In this document: positions 52,156-61,159 of the stretch, one piece after another | Numbering within the stretch: the first letter of the stretch is position 1 | Layout: every line of letters begins with the position of its first letter | NCBI RefSeq assembly: GCF_038502225.1 | Contig: NC_091308.1 | Coordinates: 22,634,240-22,698,239 of the forward strand | Direction of reading: 5' to 3' | DNA from: Cherax quadricarinatus | Lineage: Eukaryota; Arthropoda; Malacostraca; Decapoda; Parastacidae | Length of the DNA stretch: 64,000 bases | Program-made: the position numbers and the translations under genes | Notes under the pieces: generated by a model | What the model was told of the DNA's origin: nothing | The model's input: the letters and a program-made list of their open reading frames with translations, nothing else | Databases searched by the model: none

Positions 52156-53050
52156 ACAAGGCCGGGAGCGCCGGCCGGCCCCCCCGGTCTCGAAAAAAAA
52201 AAATCGCGAAAATCGCGTTTGTTTGGGTGTATTTCTTAGTAAACTGGTGTTCTAGTGCAGTTATCCTCTTCAACACACTGTTTTCTATCATTGAAGACCA
52301 AGTCATACAACAAGAAGTCGAGGGGTAACAATTTTATATCGAATATTACTGGTGGATTCTCGCCATATTATGGCCATTTTATTCAGTCTAGAGTATATAA
52401 CATGTTTGTATGTTATTTATAGTGTTTATTATATCATATTAGATCAATTCTGATAGACAAATAAGCCGTAGAGTTGATATATAAGCTGATATAAGCGTAA
52501 TAATGAAGTGATTTCTCCTGGCACTCTCTGGAGCCGAGCGTTCCCATATGGTGCCTGGTTGGCTGGCACTCTACGGATAAGCTCCGCCTACTGTTTTATG
52601 ATGCCAAATAGTCAGTTATTATATTAGAAAGAATAATGCAAGAAAAAGTGATAAAAAACAAGGAAAAAAATCCAAAATATATATGGGCTGTGAGCAGACT
52701 CGCTACCCATATCACCGTCACCTTACCTGATATAAATGACTATAATTTCTTGTAGAAACGTCGTAGAACATTCATTCTGGTACCACTGTGTTGCCAAAGA
52801 GTTAAGCTATTTCTCGGTATACTATATATAACTCAATTTCCATAAGTTCTCGAAAATTATTTTTGTTTTTTGAGAGTGCGCGGAAAATTGCCCCACATCC
52901 CCCTTAATTCTCTCATATACTTAGCTACATTGGTAGGTAAGATGTACCACATAAATTACACTTTCTGTACTGACAGATTCAAGAGTTCTGATTGGCTGCC
53001 CTGCTAACCTGCTTGTTCACTTGTTTGCTTTCTGGGAGGTGGTGCAAGCC
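52156..53050. other. Unclassified sequence
   Basis: Begins with a GC-rich patch (GGCCGGGAGCGCCGGCCGGC) and ATCGCGAAAATCGCG, then AT-rich noncoding sequence. No ORF with recognisable content. It may be another inactive DNA element; no TIR pair was found. Confidence 0.4.
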
Positions 53051-54239
53051 AGGAGAGTATCTGATCTCATACCTGCAACCACTTTTTCACTCTCTTCAGC
53101 TGGCTGGACATCACTGACACAGTACCTCTCTGATCCTCTTTTGCTTGGGAGAACAGTGTTCTCCTCTGTTCTCATCATGAAGACTTATTTTTTTTGGTAG
53201 GGTATGTATCCATTGGTAAGCTGGACATATACCTTGTACTCTGTGCAATTTAGTTCACTGAGCCTTATTTAGAATGATTGATTTTTGGCATTTTCTGAGG
53301 TTGTGGTGCTTCAGGTCTCAAGTCTAACTCTAGACCTAACTTGTTCTGACTTTCATCTATGTACTGTCCTAGTCAGGGTTTGGAAGTTTTTAAACTCAGA
53401 TTCAGTTACTTTTTTTTTTTTTTGCCTTGTATGGAGGACATGTCAATTGTCCCTAGTTAAGGTTATTTTTATGTCTCCTTCCTTGCCTGACACTGTTGTT
53501 CATGGCTGATTACTGCATTTTGCTATTTGGAAAACTGGCTGCTTTACTGCTCAAGGAAGCTGTGCTTGTTGCCTCTCGGTTGGTCAGAAGTTAGTCTATT
53601 TACGGACTTGTTTTGTCAGTCACATTCTATGTCAAATCTTGCTTAGCATACTACACATTCATACATTATTTATTCTAGTATTTTTGAGTACAATGCAGTA
53701 CAGTAACATACCAGATGGTACAGTATTCTAAAATCAAGTGCTAAAAGCAAAATTTAAATTAAATGTACAGAAATATTAAATACTCATAATAATCAATAAG
53801 TTACTGAAGCTATGCACCTAGTGATGTATAGAGGCCTTATTTTTTTTTTTTGTTAAACTTTTATTTGTTGGTAATTATTCTTCTCATTGGAATCCCATCT
53901 TCAAAACTCCCCTGCTAGACAGTACTTGTCAAATACTTTGAAAAACTTAACCCCAAAGTGAAATAAAAAAAAATCACTAAGGCACAAGATAATGAGATTT
54001 GAGTGAATATTAACAAACTGTTACACATCCAGAAACAGGCTAAATGCTAGTGGGGAAGCAACAGGTTGACCTAGGCCCACTACTACTTTTTCTTCCTCTC
54101 TTGATACCTCACTGGCTCCTTCACTGACATGCAAATGGTCCAAGCTGGACTGAAGCATCATCATAACTACCTCATTTTGTGATTTTACTAGTAAGCATAA
54201 GTCACCTTATGTAATTTTCTTATTTACTATTGTTTGCTT

Positions 54240-55488
54240 AAACATTAGCTGAATTGATACTTTCTCTGTCCATATTACTACCTCATATTTTTTTTAAATA
54301 CTATCAATTGATATTACCTACTAAAATTAATAATTATCATTTTTACTATAATTTCAATTTACTCTTAACATTTTTGACATTTAATAACCATTACTTGCCT
54401 AATTACCTTTACCTGTTTTATACCACATTTACTATCTTAGAGTACTCTTAATTACCTTGTACTGCCATATAACCTCTAGTATAACTACCAGTGCAATATT
54501 GAATGAAATAAACATTACTTTTTCACTTTTTTTGTAATCATTATTACTTACTAAAATTTTATTAAACACCATATTTACTACCAATCAATTTTACTTTTGT
54601 ACATTAAACATTATTTTATACTTCCCATAACATTTTGTTGCCAAATTTTCAAGTTTGTATATTCAACTCCAACCTTTATATTATCCTTTGTACCTGTCTA
54701 CCATCTTACTATCATATTATAACCAAGACATTACCATTATTCATTGTTCTTACCTGTCCATTTAATTTTGTTTACCACTACTTGTTTTTTTAGTCACTTT
54801 TTAATGTGTGTGCAATTAGTGTATATTCCAATTACTTTTTTGCAAGTACCAAAACTATCTTTTGCTAGCTAGTACCAACTACCTCATTTTTTTTTACTTT
54901 TTATTGTGCAATAAACTGATCAACTTATTTAATATTACAAATCAGATCTTACTCCTAAACCAATATTATTTCATAGTGACTATCTGTCCATTTAACTTGT
55001 TTACCATTACTTAATTGTAGTCCCTTATATATTTTTTTGTCCTTTATTTTAGCTTTATATAACTACCTTAGATCATATATTCGCAACTGTTAAACTAATC
55101 AAGGTGCTAAAGTTAATAAGTTCACTATTTTGCCATTATACTTCAAAGCTCATTTATTTGATTACCACTTTATTGTTCACCACAACTTATATTAGTCCCT
55201 TTTATATTATAATCTTATATTATAATTCTAACTTTAAAGAATTACCTTTAAAGTACTACCTACTATCACATTCCCAAGCTCCATTATTTGATCACTTTAT
55301 TTGTTCACCACAAATTATTTTAGTCCCTTTTATATTGTCTCCTTTATTTTAGCTTTAAAAACTACCTTAGCTCATTATTTTTTACATTTGTTAAATAATT
55401 CAGGTTCTTTTTTTTTTTTTTTTTTTTAGCTTTAGAATATTTACTTTATTTTTTACTTAATTCTAACTATAGATTCACTACAAATCTT
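54240..55488 (+). other. G-depleted leader of the L2-like LINE
   Basis: The sense strand is nearly free of G (about 5% in six lines counted, 54241-54600) and rich in T, A and C. Diverged internal repeats occur (TTATTTGATCAC, TGTTCACCAC, TTAGTCCCTTTTATATT, TTATTTTAGCTTTA) at about 55010-55080, 55150-55210 and 55280-55370. No coding content. Confidence 0.6.
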
Positions 55489-58419
55489 ATGATTACAAGC
55501 ATTGATCCTGATACCAACCTCTTATTTAATGACTTAAATGATTCAAACAGTTACTGTAATTACTACACAGCAGAACAATCAAAGGCACTTCTCAGAGCCA
55601 ACAACAACATAACTATCTTTAACTACAATATCAGATCTTTAAGCAAGCATTATGATGACCTCCTAGCATTACTAAATTCCTTGCATGCCAATATGTCCAT
55701 CATTACATTAACTGAAACCTGGCTAAAGCCTGATACTACAGATGTCTATGCCATTCCTGGTTACACAGCCATACACAACTGTAGGCCAGACCAACAAGGG
55801 GGTGGCACAGCTATATACTACTCAGACCAACTAGAATGTATCACTAATACTTGCACAAGGGATGAACATGGGGAATATATAATAGCTAAATTCAAATCCA
55901 AATACCTACAAAAACCTCTCACAGTGATAAACATCTACAGAATTCCACAATCAAACATTAGCCAATTTAGTCAAAACCTAGGAAGTATGATAACTGATGC
56001 ACGCATGAACAAAGATCACTTACTACTCTCAGGTGACTTCAATATAAATCTCCTGCAAGACCAGGACCCACACGTTACTGAATTCACAAACACAATGAGT
56101 AACTGCATGTTGCTACCAACAGTAGCAAAACCTACAAGAGTTACAGTTTCCCTACTTGACCACATCTGGACCAACACCATATCCCCTTTAAAATCAGGCA
56201 TAATTACAGATAATACCACAGACCACTACCTTACTTTCCTCATAACAACTCTTGGTAAAATACCCCAAGACACTACTAAAGTCACCTTCAGACTTCACAA
56301 TGAGGCAGCCATTAATAACTTCACAACAGCAGTAACAAACATTGACTGGCACACTGAGCTAGAAATCTATACAGATATTGACGAATGTTTTAATAATTTT
56401 CTAAAAAAGACCCAATACCTTTATAACAAGCACTGCCCTAAAAAAACTAAACAGATGACAGCTAAGAGACTGAACAGTCCCTGGCTAACACCCAGCATTC
56501 TCAAATCCATAAATACAAAACACCGATATGAAAAACAGTACAGAATGGGTCACATAACCAGAGACCAAACAAAACGTTACTCGTCAATCCTAACCAGCCT
56601 GATAAGAAGGGCAAAAAAATTGTATTATGAGAACAGATTATCCAACTTACGAGGTGATATAAAAAAGACCTGGAAGACCCTATCAGAAATTCTGGGAACA
56701 AAAAAGATATCACGACATAGCGAAATAAAATTAGCAAAATCAGATGAACCCCAACTCCCACCAACAGAAACAGCAAACAGACTCAATGATTTCTTCTCCA
56801 CTATAGGTCAAAACCTTGCCAATAATATCCCAAGCTCAGATACCCCACCAAATGATTACCTCACTGGCAACTACCCGAACACACTGTTCCTAACTCCGAC
56901 TAACCCAAACGAAGTCTACCTTATTATCAACGCACTGAAAAACAAGGCAGGAGATTTAAATACCTTACCACCCTTTATATACAAAAAAGCATCACAAGTA
57001 CTATCACCAATCATTGCAACACTCTTTAACAAATCCATTGAATCCTCCACCTTCCCTACAGTTCTCAAAATAGCAAGGGTCACCCCGATCCATAAAGGAG
57101 GTGACCAAACAGAGTTGAATAACTATAGGCCAATATCCAATTTACACCCTCTCTCAAAAATCTTCGAAAAATCAATTCATAAACGAATCTACTCCTACCT
57201 CATCTCCCATAACATTCTCAACCCCTGCCAATTTGGATTCAGGCCTAATAAAAATACTAATGATGCTATTATACACATGCTAGAACATATATACACTGCA
57301 ACAGAGAAAAAAGAAGTCCCTCTGGGGATCTTCATTGACTTACGTAAAGCTTTTGATATAGTTGACCATGACTTGCTCCACGTAAAATTGTCACACTATG
57401 GTATTAGAGGGCACTCCCTCAACTACCTCAAGTCTTACCTCAGCAACAGAAGCCAATATGTGTACGCAAATGGGGCAAGCTCTTCCGCACATCCAATTAC
57501 AGTTGGTGTCCCACAGGGAAGTGTCCTTGGCCCTCTTCTCTTTCTCCTATACATAAATGACCTACCAAATGCTTCGCAATTACTCAAACCCACACTTTTT
57601 GCAGATGACACCACATACGTCTTCTCTCACCCGAGCCCAGTCACGCTAGCCAATACTGTAAACACCGAATTACAGAAAATATCTACCTGGATGAGGACTA
57701 ACAAACTTACACTAAACATTGACAAAACCTACTTCATTCAGTTTGGTAGCAGAGCTACAGATGTACCTCTTAACATAATGATAAACGGATCACCTATCAC
57801 AAAGCTAACAGAGGGAAAATTCTTAGGAATCCACCTCGATAATAGACTCAAATTTCATACACATATACAACAAATTTCTAAGAAAATTTCCAAGACTGTA
57901 GGCATACTATCGAAGATACGGTACTATGTTCCACAGTCAGCCCTCCTGGTCCTCTATCACTCTCTTATTTACCCCTATCTTACCTATGGAATTTGTGCAT
58001 GGGGCTCAACAACAACTAACCATCTCAGACCACTAATTACCCAACAAAAGGCTGCAGTTAGAATGATAACAAATTCTCAATACAGGCAGCACACTCCACC
58101 AATATTCAAAACACTCAACCTACTCACCATACAAAACATCCATACTTATTATTGCACTTATTACATACATAGAACACTTAACTCTGATATTAACCCTCCC
58201 CTCAAACATCTCCTTGCCAACCTCAACAGAACACATGACCATAATACAAGGCACAGATCACTCTTTGATGTTCCTTGTGTCCATCTCACGCTATGCAAAA
58301 ACTCAATGCACATAAAAGGCCCTAAAATCTGGAATTCATTACCTGTAAATATAAAAGAAACACTACCTGTTTATAAATTCAAGTCTCTTCTCAAAGTTCA
58401 CTTACTCACTCAAAACTAA
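55489..58419 (+). CDS. L2/CR1-like LINE endonuclease-reverse transcriptase, intact
   Basis: 976 codons, ATG 55489 to TAA. N-terminal APE endonuclease: FNYNIRSLSKHYDDLLALL (about 43-62), LTETWLKP (about 76), QGGGTAIYYSD (about 104), SGDFNINLL (181-189), TTDHYLTFL (about 250). RT: IARVTPIHKGGDQTELNNYR, QFGFRPNKNT, GIFIDLRKAFDIVDHDLL (motif A Asp 617), TVGVPQGSVLGPLLFLLYIN (motif B), LFADDTTYVF (motif C Asp 706/707), EGKFLGIHLDNRL, then thumb. The C-terminus MHIKGPKIWNSLP is typical of L2/CR1-type proteins. No RNase H or restriction-like endonuclease. All key residues seen are present, so it may be recently active; codon use is A/C-rich and G-poor. Confidence 0.95.
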   Translation: MITSIDPDTNLLFNDLNDSNSYCNYYTAEQSKALLRANNNITIFNYNIRSLSKHYDDLLALLNSLHANMSIITLTETWLKPDTTDVYAIPGYTAIHNCRPDQQGGGTAIYYSDQLECITNTCTRDEHGEYIIAKFKSKYLQKPLTVINIYRIPQSNISQFSQNLGSMITDARMNKDHLLLSGDFNINLLQDQDPHVTEFTNTMSNCMLLPTVAKPTRVTVSLLDHIWTNTISPLKSGIITDNTTDHYLTFLITTLGKIPQDTTKVTFRLHNEAAINNFTTAVTNIDWHTELEIYTDIDECFNNFLKKTQYLYNKHCPKKTKQMTAKRLNSPWLTPSILKSINTKHRYEKQYRMGHITRDQTKRYSSILTSLIRRAKKLYYENRLSNLRGDIKKTWKTLSEILGTKKISRHSEIKLAKSDEPQLPPTETANRLNDFFSTIGQNLANNIPSSDTPPNDYLTGNYPNTLFLTPTNPNEVYLIINALKNKAGDLNTLPPFIYKKASQVLSPIIATLFNKSIESSTFPTVLKIARVTPIHKGGDQTELNNYRPISNLHPLSKIFEKSIHKRIYSYLISHNILNPCQFGFRPNKNTNDAIIHMLEHIYTATEKKEVPLGIFIDLRKAFDIVDHDLLHVKLSHYGIRGHSLNYLKSYLSNRSQYVYANGASSSAHPITVGVPQGSVLGPLLFLLYINDLPNASQLLKPTLFADDTTYVFSHPSPVTLANTVNTELQKISTWMRTNKLTLNIDKTYFIQFGSRATDVPLNIMINGSPITKLTEGKFLGIHLDNRLKFHTHIQQISKKISKTVGILSKIRYYVPQSALLVLYHSLIYPYLTYGICAWGSTTTNHLRPLITQQKAAVRMITNSQYRQHTPPIFKTLNLLTIQNIHTYYCTYYIHRTLNSDINPPLKHLLANLNRTHDHNTRHRSLFDVPCVHLTLCKNSMHIKGPKIWNSLPVNIKETLPVYKFKSLLKVHLLTQN

Positions 58420-58875
58420 ATAAATACTGAATAAATGAACCATATAAATTGTATATCCTGAATGTTACTCACAATTATATCACACAAATGTTAAACCTAA
58501 CTTTGTTATTTTTTTTAAATACACTACCTAACAGAATACTCCATTCTACTGAATGAACAGCAATGCATGCAACCATATGACCTGTCTTTGTAATACTCAT
58601 TTGTATTTTATAGATATCTGTTTACAATAATGTCTTATCACTGATTTCATCATTGCTTAGTTAATCTTAAGTTAATTGTAAGCCAGCCCGTAATGCTATG
58701 CATATAAGTGGCTTTGGCATGCTGCTCTTACCTGTATTTTTTTGTACCTCTGTATGTATGCTGAGCTTCTCTATGTGCAGGTTATTTGTGTAAGGTTTAT
58801 CTAGTATTCTCTGGCACATGTCTATGCTAATGGATGTCACATATGAAACATACAGTGTAGTTAACACCTACTTAA

Positions 58876-59877
58876 CCCTTTCAGGGTCAACAGGCCCTCT
58901 CAGAGACTTGTTCTCAGGGTCGCCCAAATTAAAAAAAAAAAAAAAAAAACTTAGGAAAAGATAGAGAATCTTTTCCCAATCATAATGACACCAAAAGTAT
59001 GAATTTTGATGGAAAACTTACGGAATTATGCTCTCGCGAAGTTAGCGGTCTCGACGAAGTTTACGCATCGGCGATTTTGCCCACTTTGAGCCCTATTTTC
59101 GGCCAATTCCACTGTACTATTCGACAAAAATCATAACTATTTTGCTAGAACTCCGTTTTTTCTATCGAATGAATGCAAGAAACAACCCGTTTACGAATTT
59201 CAACATTCCAATACAGTGGTCAGAATTTAGCAATTTTGCCAATTTCACACAAATTTCAAAAGATGCCAATTTTCAAATAGGGTCCAGAATAAACAAGAAA
59301 GACATTCCTGGCACAAAAATGACATTTCCTCTGTTCATTAGTCATGTCCCAACGCCCCTCTTACATTCTTTTCCTTTCCACTTTGAATTTTTATTCTCAC
59401 AAAAAATAGAAGATTTACTGTTATGCAGACTACTGCATTAGTGTAAAAAATGGTATAAATAATATCGGCGCACTTGTGAAAAAGTATCAGACTCGCCAGT
59501 TGATGTGTATTGGACGCTTAGCATGATTTGTTTACTTTTGAACTTTTGTAAAAATCGAACATTTCTGCTACTTTGAGCTCAATTTCAAGGTACTTTTCAT
59601 TGTAAAATCAGTCAAAATCATCTCAATTTCTGTAATATGTCATCCATTCTATAGAATGAGACCAAGAAAACTAGAATACAACAATAAATACCATACGAAA
59701 ATACAGTGCAAAGACGCTGTTTTAATCCAAAAACACGGTCAAAGTTTTTTTTTTCTCATTACGCACTGTGTGCTGCAGGATTCTTTTTTATACTGTGCAC
59801 ACTGACCACATAGACCCATTCTTTCATATATAGGCCTACCAGCTTTCTCTCACTAGATTTGAGGGTGCTAGAATTTA
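58876..59877. mobile_element. piggyBac-type MITE, right end replaced
   Basis: TTAA 58872-58875 + CCCTTTCAGGGTCAACAGGC. It aligns throughout with 33737-34796 (GTTAGCGGTCTCGACG, CATCGGCGATTTTGCCC, TTTACTGTTATGCAGACTAC). It stops after GGGTGCTAGAATTTAG, about 80 bp before the expected end. The palindrome-bearing end is lost where the RTE-like LINE 5' module begins. Confidence 0.85.
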
Positions 59878-60404
59878 GGTAGCAGGCTGGTAGACAGCAA
59901 CCACCCAGGGAAGTACTACCATCCTGCCAGATGACTGTGAAACAGAAACCTGTAACTGTTTTGCATGATGGTAAGATTTGCTGGTGTCTTTTTCTGTCTC
60001 ATAAACATGCTAGATAACAGGGATATCTTGCTACTCCTACTTACACTTTGGTCACACTTCACAGACACGCACATGCATACATCTAGGTTTTTCATAGGTA
60101 GTAGGTTGGTAGACAGCAACCGCCCAGGGAGGTACTACCGTCCTGCCAAGTGAGTGTAAAACGAAAGCCTGTAATTGTTTTACATGATGGTAAGATTGCT
60201 GGTGTCCTTTTTTCTGTCTCATGAACATGCAAGATTTCAGGTATGTCTTGCTACTTCTACTTACACTTTGGTCACACTACACATACATGTACAAGCTCAT
60301 ATCTACACACCCCTCTGGGTTTTCTTCTATTTTCTTTCTAGTTCTTATTCTTGTTTATTTCCTCTTATCTCCATGGGGAAGTGGAACAGAATTCTTCCTC
60401 CGTA

Positions 60405-60604
60405 AGCAATGCAACCATATGACCTGTCTTTGTAATACTCATTTGTGCTTTATAGTTATCTGTTTACAATAATGTTTTATAACTGATTTCATCATTGCTT
60501 AGTTAATCTTAAGTTAATTTTAAGCCAGCCCGTAATGCTATGCATATAAGTGGCTTTGGCATGCTGCTCTTACCTGTATTTTTTTGTACCTCTGTATGTA
60601 TGCT
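60405..60604 (+). mobile_element. L2-like LINE 3' tail, nested
   Basis: AATGCAACCATATGACCTGT to TACCTCTGTATGTATGCT matches 58563-58764 with few changes. It interrupts the LINE 5' module between CTTCCTCCGTAAG and AAGAGGCGACTAA. Confidence 0.85.
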
Positions 60605-60667
60605 AAAATTACTAAGAGGCGACTAAAATGCTGGGAGCAAGGGGCTAGTAACCTCTTCTCCTGTATA

Positions 60668-60870
60668 CAGTGGACCCCTGGTTAACGATATTTTTTCTCT
60701 CCAGAAGTATGTTCAGGTGCCAGTACTGACCGAATTTGTTCCCATAAGGAATATTGTGAAGTAGATTAGTCCATTTCAGACCCCCAAACATACACGTACA
60801 AACGCACTTACATAAATACACTTACATAATTGGTCGCATTCAGAGGTGATCGTTATGCGGGGGTCCACTG
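60668..60870. mobile_element. 203-bp Tigger-type MITE
   Basis: CAGTGGACCCCTGGTTAACG at the left, CGTTATGCGGGGGTCCACTG at the right, TA on both sides (60666-67, 60871-72). The interior is noncoding. The TIRs differ inside the first 10-12 bp. Confidence 0.88.
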
Positions 60871-61159
60871 TATATTATTAAATGTAAAAGGAGAAACTTT
60901 CGTTTTTCCTTTTGGGCCACCCCGCCTCGGTGGGATACGGCCAGTGTATTGAAAGAAAGAAAAGATCTAGGTTTTTCTCCTTTTTCTAAATAGCTCTTGT
61001 TCTTCTTTATTTCATTTATTGTCCATGGGGATGTGGAAAAGAATATTTCCTCCGTAAGCCATGTGTGTCTTATGAGGCGACTAAAATGCCGGGAGCAATG
61101 GGCTAGTAACCCCTTCTGTAGACATTTACTAAACAAGATAAGAAAAACTTTATAAAACT

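Larger units (their letters stand above)
53051..58770 (+). mobile_element. L2/CR1-like LINE, probably near full length
   Basis: A long leader (53051-55488), a single intact ORF (55489-58419) and a 3' UTR ending near 58770 (TTTTTGTACCTCTGTATGTA). A second copy of the last 200 bp at 60405-60604 fixes the 3' end. The 5' boundary is a guess at a GC-richer promoter-like stretch (about 53050-53200). No ORF1 is seen. Confidence 0.65.
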
